A stretch of 64,000 nucleotides of DNA from Qipengyuania huizhouensis (GCF_019711635.1 NZ_JAIGNT010000003.1:1-64000); one strand, 5' to 3'. Numbered from the stretch's first letter, positions 27,699 to 37,654 are shown. Program-made: numbers and translations. Notes: generated by a model from the letters alone, not told the origin.

Positions 27699-29107
27699 TG
27701 CGGCAAATCCTCCTCCTCGCGGGCACGGTGGCACTGGCCTCATGCGCTGCCGGACCGTCGCCAGAAGTAGCGACCCCGACACCGGTGCTGTCTCCCCAAT
27801 TCCTCTATGCGCCTGACGTCCAGACTGATGCGGAGCTGGCCGCTCTCCTTCCGCAAGACGACCCCGGCTTCGGCACACTCGCGGCCCAGGCTCTGGCCAG
27901 CTCGCCAACCCTGGCGGAAGCACTCGCCCGCATCGACCAAGCCCGCGCGGTTGCGGATCGAGATGGGGCGGAACGTCTGCCCTCGGTCGGGGCGAACGCT
28001 TCGGTCACAGGCCAGCGCACAAATCCCCGACAGTTCGGCGCCTCGCTTCCTCCTGGCGTGAGCATCGATACCGAACGGGTCAGCTACGCCGCCAACCTCA
28101 CCGCTCGGTGGGACCCTGACCTGTTTGGTCGCTTGCGAGCACAGGAACGCGCAGCGTTGGCGCGGATAGATGCCGCCAACGCCTCTTCACGCGCAGTACG
28201 CAACGCTCTCCTCTCGGAGATTGCCGCCAGCGTTATCGACTGGCGGACACTCGAGGCGCGACAGAAAGCAATCGAAGAAGATATTGCAGCTGCCGAAGGT
28301 CTTGCTCGATTGGCGGGTGTGCGCGAACGGGCAGGCATCGCGCCTGGCTTCGACAGGGTCCGCGCCCAAAGCGCCGCCGATGCCTCCCGTAGCCGCCTAG
28401 CCGCTTTGGAGAGCGAGCGCGCCCGGCTGACCGGCAGGCTGGTGACGCTGACGGCACAGGGAGCAGCGCAGGTTCACGCAGCGCTGGCCCTTGATCCTCC
28501 TGTTGCCGAACTTCCTCCCCCTCCAGCCGCCCTGCCATCGACGCTGCTTGTGAACCGGCCCGACGTGCTGTCTGCGGCTGCAGAGCTTGCAGCAGCGGAT
28601 GCCGAACTCGCTGCAACTGCACGTCGCAGGTTTCCCTCTTTTGACCTCTCTGCTGCGCTCGGATTGCTCGCTTTCAGTCCTGCCGACCTGTTCGACGAGG
28701 ATAGTCTGGTAGGATCGCTCGCCGCTTCGGTTGCCGCACCCCTGTTCGACTTCGGTCGGATCGAAGCGGAAATAGACGGCGCAGCCGCCACAAAGCGAGC
28801 GGCGTTCCAAGCCTATCGCGGATCGGTCTATGCCGCACTTGGTGACGCGGAGGCCGGATATGGGCTTATCGCAGCTGCAGACCGCGAATTGGCGGCAGCA
28901 CAGGCGGAGGCAACCAGCCTGCAGCGCGCCGCACGTCTGGCGGAAACGCGCCAGCGGGCGGGACTCGCCGATTTCCTAACGGTGCTGGAGGCTCGCAGGG
29001 CAGCCGACGCAAGCGGCGAGCGGGCGGCAGCAGCACTTGGCCGCGCAAGAAGAGCGCGGGTCCTGCTGTGGCAGGCCTTGGGCGGAGAGGTTCAGCCGGA
29101 CGATTGA
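27698..29107 (+). CDS. NodT-type outer-membrane efflux lipoprotein
   Basis: 469 residues from the ATG at 27698. Lipobox ALASC near residue 17. Two TolC-type OEP repeats are visible, each with long Ala/Arg/Glu-rich helices and a short strand pair (AANLTARWDPDLFGRLRAQE; SVAAPLFDFGRIEAEIDG). It forms the outer-membrane channel of the exporter. Last gene of the unit permease-ATPase-fusion protein-channel. Confidence 0.93.
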   Translation: MRQILLLAGTVALASCAAGPSPEVATPTPVLSPQFLYAPDVQTDAELAALLPQDDPGFGTLAAQALASSPTLAEALARIDQARAVADRDGAERLPSVGANASVTGQRTNPRQFGASLPPGVSIDTERVSYAANLTARWDPDLFGRLRAQERAALARIDAANASSRAVRNALLSEIAASVIDWRTLEARQKAIEEDIAAAEGLARLAGVRERAGIAPGFDRVRAQSAADASRSRLAALESERARLTGRLVTLTAQGAAQVHAALALDPPVAELPPPPAALPSTLLVNRPDVLSAAAELAAADAELAATARRRFPSFDLSAALGLLAFSPADLFDEDSLVGSLAASVAAPLFDFGRIEAEIDGAAATKRAAFQAYRGSVYAALGDAEAGYGLIAAADRELAAAQAEATSLQRAARLAETRQRAGLADFLTVLEARRAADASGERAAAALGRARRARVLLWQALGGEVQPDD

Positions 29108-29168
29108 AAGATGTCGGCGGATTTACGCTGAAATAATAAGCGCGTTGCTCGTCATCAGGGTGAAGCGA

Positions 29169-29843
29169 TCAACCCACCCGAAGTGCAGTGTCTGCCGAAG
29201 TCACGGTCACCAAGCCCCCGGCTCCACCTTCCTCGTCATCCGACGTGTAATAGTAATAGGTCCCACCACCTATCGCGGCGACTGCCAATAGCAATGCAAA
29301 GAGCATCACCAGTCCATCGTGCACGATCAAGGCGAGGCCGATGGCAGCAATCGCGAGCATAGGGCCGGAACTGGCGAAAGGGAGGAACTCGAGCGGTGGA
29401 ACTGTGACGCACAGAATGATGACTGCCAGTGCCGCGACCTTAAGCCCGATCCCTCCAGTCAGTTTCCCGAGCCGGTCCTTGCTGTGCCCGTCCAGCCAGT
29501 GTGCGATGCCGCGCAGCTTCTTGACCGACTTGTGCAGCTTCTTAGCGCCGACCGCACGTCTCTGAATGAATTGCGGCATCCATACGTGGTCCTTTCCAAA
29601 CAGCACTTGGACCGCGACAAGCGCGATGATCACAGCAAGAAAGGTCGGGACGCCAGGGATACCGCCCACGGGAGTGATCTCGATCAGGGCGGGCAGCATA
29701 ATGAAGGGTCCGAAGCTGCGCCCGCCGAAATCGTCGAGCACATCGCCGATGCAGACCTTGTCGTTATGCGCCGCCAGCTCGTCGAGTTCGCCGATCACAT
29801 CCTCAACGCTTTTCGGTTCGTGCCGGGTCTTATCGTCGCTCAC
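29169..29843 (-). CDS. ExoD-family membrane protein
   Basis: 224 residues. Matches the ExoD family: VCIGDVLDDFGGRSFGPFIM and TPVGGIPGVPTFLAVII, then hydrophobic segments (about 130-150 and 155-200). ExoD was found through exopolysaccharide and alkali-sensitivity phenotypes in rhizobia; its molecular role is unknown. The C-terminal 30 residues are acidic and Gly/Thr-rich, beyond the family core. Confidence 0.88.
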   Translation of the reverse strand: MSDDKTRHEPKSVEDVIGELDELAAHNDKVCIGDVLDDFGGRSFGPFIMLPALIEITPVGGIPGVPTFLAVIIALVAVQVLFGKDHVWMPQFIQRRAVGAKKLHKSVKKLRGIAHWLDGHSKDRLGKLTGGIGLKVAALAVIILCVTVPPLEFLPFASSGPMLAIAAIGLALIVHDGLVMLFALLLAVAAIGGGTYYYYTSDDEEGGAGGLVTVTSADTALRVG

Positions 29844-29900
29844 TCGCTATCCCCTTCGCCCCTCAACGCACGATGGGACGAAAGGGGTGCCAACGGCCGT

Positions 29901-30350
29901 TCAGCCGCTTTTCCTGAGCAGCGCCGAACGTTCGCACCGGCATACGACCTCGCTGCGCTGGTTCACTGCTTCGTGCAGGAAAGTGACGATACCCGTGTCG
30001 GGCCGCGACTTGCTGTCGCGCAGTGCAATTACCTCGCTGGTGGCATGCAGCGTGTCGCCTATGAACACCGGTTTCGGCATAATCAGCTTGTCGTAACCCA
30101 GATTGGCAACCAGTGTGCCGAGCGTCGTATCCCCTACACTCAGCCCCACCATCAGCGAGAAGGTAAAAGTCCCATTGACCAGGATCTGCCCGAACTCGCT
30201 TTCCTTCGCCGCTTCCACGTCGAGGTGGAGCGGCTGCGGATTGTGGGTCATAACGGTGAAGAAGAGGTTGTCCGCTTCCGTCACCGTACGCCGGATTTCA
30301 TGCGTCAGCCTGTCACCGACCTGCCATTCGTCGAAGAACTTACCCGCCAT
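29901..30350 (-). CDS. MaoC-like hydratase/dehydratase
   Basis: 149 residues, a hot-dog fold with the hydratase-2 motif: EADNLFFTVMTHNPQPLHLD (catalytic Asp/His region) and NGTFTFSLMVGLSV. Members hydrate enoyl-CoA esters, and mesaconyl- or crotonyl-CoA are common substrates. The start overlaps the aldehyde dehydrogenase stop (ATGA), and with the AMACR gene they form a three-gene acyl-CoA unit. Confidence 0.88.
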   Translation of the reverse strand: MAGKFFDEWQVGDRLTHEIRRTVTEADNLFFTVMTHNPQPLHLDVEAAKESEFGQILVNGTFTFSLMVGLSVGDTTLGTLVANLGYDKLIMPKPVFIGDTLHATSEVIALRDSKSRPDTGIVTFLHEAVNQRSEVVCRCERSALLRKSG

Positions 30351-31768
30351 CAGCTGTGGCCCATCACGGCTTTCACCTCGAGGAAATCGTGGAAGCCCCA
30401 CTCGCCCCATTCGCGGCCGTTGCCGGACTTCTTGTAGCCGCCGAAGGCCGCATTCATGTCATAACCGCCATTGATAGCGACACGACCAGCACGGATACGT
30501 TTGGCGAGGCTGCGGGCGGTTTCGATGTCTTCGCCGGTGATCGCACTGGCAAGCCCATATTCGGTGTCGTTGGCGATGCGGATGGCATCGTCATAATCGT
30601 CGTAACCAAGGATACAGAGTACCGGTCCGAAAATTTCCTCCCGCGCAATGGTCATATCGTTGTCGACATCGGCGAATACGGTCGGCTTCACATAATGGCC
30701 GGTCTCCAGACCTTCGGGCTTGCCGGGGCCGCCCGCCACCAGCGTGGCACCTTCCTCGATACCCTTTTCGATGAGCGCCTGAATCTTGTCCCACTGCGTG
30801 CGGCTGACGACTGGCCCGATTGCCGCGTTGCCCTTCGGATCGCCCGGGATCACACCTTCTGCAGCTTCTTTCGCCACGGCCTTGGCTTCTTCCATACGCT
30901 TGTGCGGCACGAGCATGCGGCTCGGCGCAGTACAGGTCTGGCCGGAATTGCCCATCATCGAGACTGTCCCCTTGGCCACCGACTTCGCGAATGCGCTGTC
31001 GTCGAGAACGATGTTCGGGCTTTTTCCGCCCAGTTCCTGCGCCACCCGCTTGACGGTGTCGGCAGCGTTCTTGGCGATTGCGATGCCTGCACGGGTCGAG
31101 CCTGTGAAACTGACCATGTCGATGTCGGGATGACCGCTGATGGCTTCGCCCACAGCCGGCCCATCGCCATTGACCAGGTTGAACACACCTGCAGGCACGC
31201 CCGCAGCATCCATGATCTCTGCAAATATATACGCGTTGAAAGGCGCGATTTCGGACGGCTTGAGGATCATGGTATTGCCAGTCGCCAGCGCGGGGAACAC
31301 CTTGCAGGCGATCTGGTTCAGCGGCCAGTTCCACGGGGTGATCATGCCGACCACGCCGATCGGCTCCCACACGTGGAGCGTCGGGCCATCCTGACGTTCG
31401 AATTCGAAACCTTCCAGTATCTCGATTGCCTTCTGGCAGTGTCCGGCGAGCAGGCCCACGTGTGGCCCGTTGGCGAGGCTCAGCGGCGCGCCCATCTCGT
31501 CGCTGACAGCGGTCGCGAGTTCTTCCTTGCGGTTTTCGATTTCGGCCTGGATTGCACGCAGCAGCGTGAGCCGTTCTTCCCTGCTGGTTTGACTGAAGGT
31601 CTCGAAAGCTCGGCGCGCGGCGGCAACTGCCTTGTCGACATCGGCCTTCGTGCCGAAACTGATGTGACCGATGGTCTCTTCCGTCGCGGGGTTTTCGACC
31701 GCTACGGTGTTTTCCGTGACCGGATCGACCCATTGGCCGTCGATGTAGAACTTCGTGAATTCGCGCAT
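30350..31768 (-). CDS. NAD(P)-dependent aldehyde dehydrogenase
   Basis: 472 residues, complete ALDH fold: TPWNWPLNQ for cofactor binding, FTGSTRAG, catalytic Glu in QELGGKSPNI and catalytic Cys in NSGQTCTAPSRM, then EEIFGPVLCI. It oxidises aldehydes to acids. The exact substrate cannot be read from sequence; neighbours suggest fatty or branched-chain acyl metabolism. Confidence 0.93.
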   Translation of the reverse strand: MREFTKFYIDGQWVDPVTENTVAVENPATEETIGHISFGTKADVDKAVAAARRAFETFSQTSREERLTLLRAIQAEIENRKEELATAVSDEMGAPLSLANGPHVGLLAGHCQKAIEILEGFEFERQDGPTLHVWEPIGVVGMITPWNWPLNQIACKVFPALATGNTMILKPSEIAPFNAYIFAEIMDAAGVPAGVFNLVNGDGPAVGEAISGHPDIDMVSFTGSTRAGIAIAKNAADTVKRVAQELGGKSPNIVLDDSAFAKSVAKGTVSMMGNSGQTCTAPSRMLVPHKRMEEAKAVAKEAAEGVIPGDPKGNAAIGPVVSRTQWDKIQALIEKGIEEGATLVAGGPGKPEGLETGHYVKPTVFADVDNDMTIAREEIFGPVLCILGYDDYDDAIRIANDTEYGLASAITGEDIETARSLAKRIRAGRVAINGGYDMNAAFGGYKKSGNGREWGEWGFHDFLEVKAVMGHS

Positions 31769-31795
31769 GAGGTATCTCTCCTTTTGCCCGCTCCA

Positions 31796-32872
31796 CTAGC
31801 CCCTTGTCGTCCAGCGCGCCACCACCTCTTCGCCATCTTCTGCACTGTCGCGAATCGTCCCTGGCGTGCGACCGAAACGCGGTGCCGGCGCCGTGTGCGA
31901 AAGACCGCCGTGCTCGACGAATGCCCCGCGCGCTTTCATATGCGGATGATCCTTAGCTTCATCCAAAGGCACGACCGGGGCGAAGCACGCGTCGGTTCCT
32001 TCGAGCAGCGCCACCCACTGCGCCTGAGTCTTGGTCCTGAACAGCGCGGCGAGCTTTTCGGCGTAGTCGTCCCAGTTCTTCGGATCGAGCTGTCGCTCGG
32101 CAAGCTCCTTCGGCGCGTCTGCACGAGCCAGCAGTTCTGCATAGAATTGCGGCTCGATAGCACCCACGCTGATCTCGCGGCCATCGGCACATTCATAGCA
32201 GCGGTAGAAATGCGCCGCGCCCCCTAACAGCCCTGCTCCGCGCTCGGTCGTTCGCAATGCGCTATGCGGCTGGCCGTAGAAAAAGCTCATCAGACTGGTC
32301 ACGCCATCGACGATTGCCGCGTCGACGACCTGACCCTTCCCGCTCTTTTCGCGTTCGTAGACCGCCGCAAGGATCCCGAAGGCGCAGTACATCGAGCCGC
32401 CGCCGAAATCGCCGACGAGGTTTTGCGGCGGAATGGGCAACTGCCCCTTCGCCCCGATACTGTCGAGCGCCCCGGTGATGGCGATGTAATTGAGATCGTG
32501 GCCAGCTGCCTGCGCGAGCGGCCCCTCCTGCCCCCATCCGGTCATGCGAGCATAGACGAGCCGCGGGTTGAGCGAGAGCATTTCATCCGGACCGAGCCCC
32601 AGCCGTTCCATCACTCCTGGGCGGAAGCCTTCGACGAGAACATCGGCATGTGTCAGCGCCTTCTTGACGAAAGCCTGACCGTCTTCACTCTTGAGATCCA
32701 CCGCCGCCCTGTTGCGCGCCCTTTCGACTACCGCATTCATTGGCTGGTGTCCGGGCCGTTCGATCCGCACCACTTCCGCACCCAGATCGGCAAGGAGCAT
32801 CGCCACGTGAGGCCCCGGCCCAATCCCCTGAAACTCGACAACTTTGAGGCCTGCCAGAGGTCCGTTGCTCAT
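31796..32872 (-). CDS. CaiB/BaiF family protein, alpha-methylacyl-CoA racemase-like
   Basis: 358 residues of the class III CoA-transferase fold. Residues of the racemase branch are present: the His in QAAGHDLNYIA, the Asp in VGDFGGGSMY and the Glu in GAIEPQFY, so an AMACR-like epimerisation of 2-methylacyl-CoA is likelier than CoA transfer. This step allows beta-oxidation of branched or sterol side chains. It heads the minus-strand unit with aldehyde dehydrogenase and MaoC and is divergent from moaA. Confidence 0.87.
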   Translation of the reverse strand: MSNGPLAGLKVVEFQGIGPGPHVAMLLADLGAEVVRIERPGHQPMNAVVERARNRAAVDLKSEDGQAFVKKALTHADVLVEGFRPGVMERLGLGPDEMLSLNPRLVYARMTGWGQEGPLAQAAGHDLNYIAITGALDSIGAKGQLPIPPQNLVGDFGGGSMYCAFGILAAVYEREKSGKGQVVDAAIVDGVTSLMSFFYGQPHSALRTTERGAGLLGGAAHFYRCYECADGREISVGAIEPQFYAELLARADAPKELAERQLDPKNWDDYAEKLAALFRTKTQAQWVALLEGTDACFAPVVPLDEAKDHPHMKARGAFVEHGGLSHTAPAPRFGRTPGTIRDSAEDGEEVVARWTTRG

Positions 32873-33037
32873 TTTTCTCTCCCGATCTTGCGTTTAGTCC
32901 ACACAAATCCAAACAGTCCGCAATTGCAACCGAAATGGCTGTACCCCCACGCCATCGCGAACGGTGGCCTTGTTGCAGGGGAGCGTATATGTCTCGGGTC
33001 AATGTCACTGTTAGCCCCTCAAGCCGGCGACACGCAT

Positions 33038-34039
33038 ATGGATCGAATCGCTGATCGCGTCCCTCTTCACGACGGATTCGGACGGCGCTTCACCTATCTT
33101 CGCCTCTCCCTGACCGAGCGCTGCAATTTCCGCTGCAGCTATTGCCTGCCGCAAGGCTTCGTGAAGAAGAAAGGCTTGCCAGCCGAACTTTCGCCTGACG
33201 AAATCCGCCGTGCAGTGAGCGCTTTTTCGCAACTTGGCCTTCGCAAGGTGCGGTTGACGGGCGGGGAGCCCACGGTTCGTCCGGATTTCACGGAAATCAT
33301 ACGCGAATTATCCTGCATCGAAACGGTCAGGCGCATCGCGATGACGACCAATGGCTACCGCCTCGCCGAACGGGCGGCCGAATGGCGCGAGGCGGGGATC
33401 GACGCGGTAAATGTCAGCATCGACACGCTCGATCGTGAAGGTTTCGCCAAACTGACCGGTCATGACCGGCTGTCCGAAGTCGTCGCCGGTGTCGATGCAG
33501 CGATCGATACCGGATATTCCTCGGTCAAGATAAACAGCGTGCTTCTCCGCGCATTGGAAGGTACCGGTTGGGAAAAGGTACTGGAATTCGTCGCGCAACG
33601 GGACGTCACCTGGCGCTTCATCGAATTGATGCGCACCAACGACAATGCGCAATATCATGCACAACAGTCGACGCCGGGAGAAGCCATCCGCGAACGGCTT
33701 TTGCACTCCGGCTGGACCCCTGTTGCACGGGAGCGAGATGCCGGACCGGCAATCGCATACAGCCATCCACACTACCGCGGTCGCATCGGCCTGATCGCGC
33801 CCTACTCGCCCGGCTTTTGCGACAGCTGCAATCGGCTGCGCCTTTCCAGCCGAGGCCGGCTGCATCTTTGCCTTTTCGGGAAGGAAGGTTTCGACCTACG
33901 GAATTACCTCCAGCACGAAGACCAGCAATCCGAGCTGATCGATCGCATAGTCTCGGCGATGCCATACAAGGCTATCGGTCACCGCCTCCATGAAGGCGAC
34001 AGCGGGGCCACGCCGCACCTCGCCTCCATCGGCGGCTGA
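33038..34039 (+). CDS. moaA: GTP 3',8-cyclase MoaA
   Basis: 333-residue radical-SAM enzyme, the first step of molybdenum cofactor synthesis. Both clusters are visible: Cys29, Cys33 and Cys36 in ERCNFRCSYC, and Cys261, Cys264 and Cys278 near the end. The C-terminal Gly-Gly that MoaA needs for activity is present. An ATG at 33002 is in frame and would add 12 residues; the start is uncertain between the two. moeA follows 11 bases later. Confidence 0.96.
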   Translation: MDRIADRVPLHDGFGRRFTYLRLSLTERCNFRCSYCLPQGFVKKKGLPAELSPDEIRRAVSAFSQLGLRKVRLTGGEPTVRPDFTEIIRELSCIETVRRIAMTTNGYRLAERAAEWREAGIDAVNVSIDTLDREGFAKLTGHDRLSEVVAGVDAAIDTGYSSVKINSVLLRALEGTGWEKVLEFVAQRDVTWRFIELMRTNDNAQYHAQQSTPGEAIRERLLHSGWTPVARERDAGPAIAYSHPHYRGRIGLIAPYSPGFCDSCNRLRLSSRGRLHLCLFGKEGFDLRNYLQHEDQQSELIDRIVSAMPYKAIGHRLHEGDSGATPHLASIGG

Positions 34040-34050
34040 GAAGACGAGCG

Positions 34051-35235
34051 ATGCTGAGCTTTGACGAAGCCATCGCGCTAATGGCTGAGAATGTCAGACC
34101 TCTAGGTACCGAATCAATACCACTAGAACAATCGGCTGGCCGCTTCCTCGCTGAAGACCTTCGTGCGCGAAGCGATGCTCCGCGAAGCGACGTCTCGGTC
34201 ATGGATGGTTATGCCGTAAGACTTGATTCCCTCGGAGAAACGGACTCGCTGGAGGTTGTCGGCGAAGCGCGGCCAGGCGCTCCTTTCGAAGGCAGCTTGG
34301 GAAAGGGTGAAGCGATCCGTATCTTCACCGGCGCGGCCATTCCTTCGGGTGCCGACTGCGTAATCATGCAGGAATACACGCGCGCCGAGGGTAACGCCGT
34401 ATCCTTTTCCCCAGGTCATAGACCGGAGCGACACATACGCACCGCAGGGAGTGATTTTCGCACTGACGACGTGATCCTCGAAAGCGGAACTTACCTTACA
34501 CCGTCGATAATCGTGCCCGCCTCCGCCGCCGATCAAGCCATAGTAATGGTCGCAAGACGGCCGAAGATCGCCATCATAGCCACTGGCGACGAACTCGTAT
34601 CCCCCGGCAAGGCATTCGCGATCGATTCAGCGGTGCCGGATTCGATCAGCTACGCAGTTGCCTCCCTGTGCAAAGTAGGGGGAGCGCAGGTGATATCTCG
34701 AGTCCGGAGTCCCGACGAGCTTGCCGAACTCACCAAGCATGCTTGTGAAGCAGTCGCGATGGCCGACTGTATCGTGGTGACCGGCGGCGCCTCTGTCGGC
34801 GAACGCGACCTTGCGCGGCCAATGTTCGCGGACACAGGAATGGACCTGATCTTTTCCATGCTCGCCATCAAACCGGGAAGGCCGGTATGGTTCGGTTTGG
34901 CCGGCGCGAAGCCCGTTCTGGGATTGCCCGGCAATCCTACCTCGGCCATGGTGACAGCACGCTTGTTCCTGCGCCCACTATTGGCAAGATTGCAGGGCGG
35001 ACCGGTTGAAAAGGAACTGAACTTCGTCCCGGTAAGGCTGGCGTCGCCCCTGCAGAGCTCCGGAAAGCGGGAAACATTCGTACGAGCGTCATCGACGGCA
35101 GAGGGATTGGTACCAGTTGGCAATCAGCAGAGCGGCGCTCAATCGCCGCTCGCCGTTGCCGATTGGCTTATCCGAATTCCTCCGGGCTCTAACGCATACA
35201 CTGCAGGTGCTTTCGTAAAGGCTTTGGCGCTGTGA
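34051..35235 (+). CDS. moeA: molybdopterin molybdenumtransferase MoeA
   Basis: 394 residues. MoeA inserts molybdenum into adenylated molybdopterin. Seen: SDVSVMDGYAVR, RIFTGAAIPSGADCVIMQE, IATGDELVSPG, VTGGASVGERD, and GLPGNPTSAMV. All four domains fit the usual length of about 400. It is paired with moaA; no other moa/mob genes are in the window. Confidence 0.95.
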   Translation: MLSFDEAIALMAENVRPLGTESIPLEQSAGRFLAEDLRARSDAPRSDVSVMDGYAVRLDSLGETDSLEVVGEARPGAPFEGSLGKGEAIRIFTGAAIPSGADCVIMQEYTRAEGNAVSFSPGHRPERHIRTAGSDFRTDDVILESGTYLTPSIIVPASAADQAIVMVARRPKIAIIATGDELVSPGKAFAIDSAVPDSISYAVASLCKVGGAQVISRVRSPDELAELTKHACEAVAMADCIVVTGGASVGERDLARPMFADTGMDLIFSMLAIKPGRPVWFGLAGAKPVLGLPGNPTSAMVTARLFLRPLLARLQGGPVEKELNFVPVRLASPLQSSGKRETFVRASSTAEGLVPVGNQQSGAQSPLAVADWLIRIPPGSNAYTAGAFVKALAL

Positions 35236-35407
35236 TCGAACAGGTTGGGGCAGATGCCGAGGGAGTAATCGTATGGTATTTAGGGTCGCCCCGACACTGC
35301 CTACGACAGAAGCTTTGGCAATGTCGGGTGCATCAGGATCTCGGTGGTTCCGGCGTGAACCGCCCGGGTCGATTGCCTGAACCGCTTTCAGCGAATAAGG
35401 CCCGCCG

Positions 35408-36961
35408 ATGTCTGCGACCGTACAATCCGGCTTCAACTCGATACTAGGCGAAAGAGCCGCATTTTTCTGGCTCGGTTGCGGGGCCATCAGTGCAGGTATC
35501 CTGCTTCACCTCCCGATGCTGGTTCATGCTCATCACATGGGCGACAACCGTCTTGTCGGCATGCCGATGGATCCCTGGATGTATCTGGGAATGGCGCTGA
35601 TCGCGCTCGGTGTTCCGCTCTCGTGCTGGGGGGCCTTGCCCAAGCATCGGACGCCGCATGGCGATGCAGCGGGCACAAGCTACGAAGCGCACGATTCCAC
35701 CCCCCTTACGCGCTGGCATGCCGGCGTGCTGGTCGTTCTGACTTTGGGCCTGGTAATCGATGTCATGAAGCCTGCCACTCTCGGTTTCGTGCTCCCGGGC
35801 ATGAGCCGCGAGTATGAAATCTCGCAATCCAAGGCGGCACTGCTGCCTTTGATCGCCCTGACGGGAACCACTATCGGCTCCTTCGTCTGGGGCTGGCTGG
35901 CAGATATATACGGACGCCGCGTGTCGATCCTGCTGTCGACGATCCTGTTCGCCTCGACCGCCATCTGCGGAGCGATGCCTTCGTTCTTCTGGAACCTTGT
36001 AATGTGTTTCCTGATGGGGCTGTCGGCGGGCGGAATGTTGCCGGTCGTCTATACGCTCCTTGCCGAGGTGATGCCGCCACGCCATCGTTCGTGGGTACTG
36101 GTCCTGGTCGGCGGCACCGGCCTGATCGGGGGATACCTTGCGGCCAGTGCTGCCGCCCATGCGTTCGAGCCCGATTACGGGTGGCGGGTCCTCTGGCTTC
36201 AGGGCTTTCCGAGTGCCTTGCTGCTTCTGGCACTTGCGCGCCTCATCCCCGAATCGCCCCGGTTCCTGGCCGAGCAGGGCCGGACGAGCGAACTCGCCAG
36301 AATGCGGGAAAGATTCGGAATAGTACCCCGCCCCAAGGTCGTCGCACCGCAGGATGCCGCCACCGCCCACCAGCGCCACAACGGGCTGACGGCCGCGTTG
36401 ACGATAGCCGCTTTGTCGTGGAGCTTCGTCAATTTCGGCCTTCTCCTATGGCTTCCGAGCGACCTCCAGCAGAGGGGCTATTCCTCGGAGCTCGCCAGCG
36501 GGATTCTTGCCAGCTCCGCCCTTCTGGCCTTGCCCACGGTTGCACTGGCAGCCTGGCTCTACAGCCGCTGGAGCAGCAAGTGGACGCTTGTCGGAACGGT
36601 GCTGCTCACCCTGATCGGTCTCGTCGGCGCCCTGCTCCCCGCTTCTCTGCTATCGTGGCCTCCGCTGCTGGTGGCGGTGATCGCCATTCTCATCGTCGGA
36701 ACCAACGGCATGATCGCCGTGCTGTTGCCTTATACTGCGGAGAATTACCCGCTTGGCGTGCGCGGGCGGGCGACAGGACTCGTTGCGGGCAGCAGTAAGT
36801 TCGGCGGTGTAGCGGTGCAGGGCTTTGCGCTTGTCGGCCTTATCCCGACACTGGGAGGAGCCGCGCTCGCCTTGTTGGTCCCCATGACAGTTTCTACAGG
36901 ACTAATCGCCTGGGCTGGCCGTGAAACGCGCGGACGCAGCCTGCGTGAACTGGAGGCCTAG
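35408..36961 (+). CDS. MFS transporter with extra N-terminal membrane pair
   Basis: 517 residues. Residues 1-80 carry two hydrophobic segments joined by a His/Met-rich loop (HAHHMGDNRLVGMPMD). The MFS core starts near residue 100: WGWLADIYGRRVSIL is the loop 2-3 motif, PESPRFL the end of the first half, and YPLGVRGRATGL a motif of the SV2/aromatic-acid porter branch. Substrate unknown. It lies 172 bases after moeA and need not share its transcript. Confidence 0.83.
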   Translation: MSATVQSGFNSILGERAAFFWLGCGAISAGILLHLPMLVHAHHMGDNRLVGMPMDPWMYLGMALIALGVPLSCWGALPKHRTPHGDAAGTSYEAHDSTPLTRWHAGVLVVLTLGLVIDVMKPATLGFVLPGMSREYEISQSKAALLPLIALTGTTIGSFVWGWLADIYGRRVSILLSTILFASTAICGAMPSFFWNLVMCFLMGLSAGGMLPVVYTLLAEVMPPRHRSWVLVLVGGTGLIGGYLAASAAAHAFEPDYGWRVLWLQGFPSALLLLALARLIPESPRFLAEQGRTSELARMRERFGIVPRPKVVAPQDAATAHQRHNGLTAALTIAALSWSFVNFGLLLWLPSDLQQRGYSSELASGILASSALLALPTVALAAWLYSRWSSKWTLVGTVLLTLIGLVGALLPASLLSWPPLLVAVIAILIVGTNGMIAVLLPYTAENYPLGVRGRATGLVAGSSKFGGVAVQGFALVGLIPTLGGAALALLVPMTVSTGLIAWAGRETRGRSLRELEA

Positions 36962-37117
36962 CCGCGGTCTCATCGTCACTAGGACCCGTAAAACGAAAAC
37001 ACCCGTGCTGGAGGTCGAGTCGAGCCGGTTGAGCAACGGCTCGTCCCGTTTAGGGTTGTGCCAAGGCATGTGGCCAATAGGTCGGCAGCACCTTTCACGC
37101 CAACCAGCGAGATTTTC

Positions 37118-37654
37118 ATGAATTTCAAGTATCTTTCCGCCGCCGCGCTTGCCATCGGAATTGCCAGCCCCGCCATCGCGCAGGATGTTGCAGCACCCAG
37201 CAGTGCGGCCACGGTAGAAGCCGGCACCACGATCTACGGTTCCGATGGTGCCGCGATTGGCACCGTTGCGCGCGCCGAGGGCGAACTGCTCCTGCTCAAT
37301 GTCAATGAGCGCGCAGTGCCGATTCCCCGCAACGCCGTTACCAGCGGCGAAAGCGGAGCGACGATCAATATCACGAAGACCGAACTGGTTGCGCAGTTCG
37401 ACCAGCAGATGGCAGCTTTCGAAGCGAAACTCGATGCCGCTCTCACTGCCGGCGCAGCCGTAAAGACGGCCGACGGTCAGGCGCTGGGCACTATTCAAGA
37501 GGCTTCCAGTGCAGCAGTTGTTGTCGAGAGCACCGAGGGACCGGTCACGTTGCCGCGCGAACTGATGACCCTCGACAATGGGGGAGCACTGATCGTTCGG
37601 GCAACGCTGGATCAGATCAAACAGGCGATGAGCGCCGAACAGAGCCAGGGATAA
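37118..37654 (+). CDS. exported PRC-barrel-like protein
   Basis: 178 residues. Signal peptide to about residue 22 (SPAIAQ). Two similar beta-rich units follow, GTTIYGSDGAAIGTVARAEG and AVKTADGQALGTIQEASS, each in the style of PRC-barrel strands, separated by a helix (ELVAQFDQQMAAFEAKLDAA). The protein at 63137 ends in a unit of the same style. Function unknown. A hairpin follows its stop. Confidence 0.7.
   Translation: MNFKYLSAAALAIGIASPAIAQDVAAPSSAATVEAGTTIYGSDGAAIGTVARAEGELLLLNVNERAVPIPRNAVTSGESGATINITKTELVAQFDQQMAAFEAKLDAALTAGAAVKTADGQALGTIQEASSAAVVVESTEGPVTLPRELMTLDNGGALIVRATLDQIKQAMSAEQSQG

Noticed and set aside
32873-33001. Molybdenum cofactor riboswitch before moaA
   Set aside because: The gap is short and I see no long paired domain of the kind expected for the Moco RNA motif.
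32989-33054. 22-codon reading frame (MSRVNVTVSPSS...) upstream of and overlapping moaA, preceded by a GGGGAG box, as a possible leader peptide
   Set aside because: It is short and overlaps the moaA start region by chance-level length; no repeated codons or attenuator hairpin accompany it, and the GGGGAG box could serve the ATG at 33002 instead.
35232-35447. GTG-started frame of 71 codons overlapping the moeA stop
   Set aside because: Runs into the MFS gene in another frame, has unnatural Arg/Pro/Cys composition and no ribosome-binding site.
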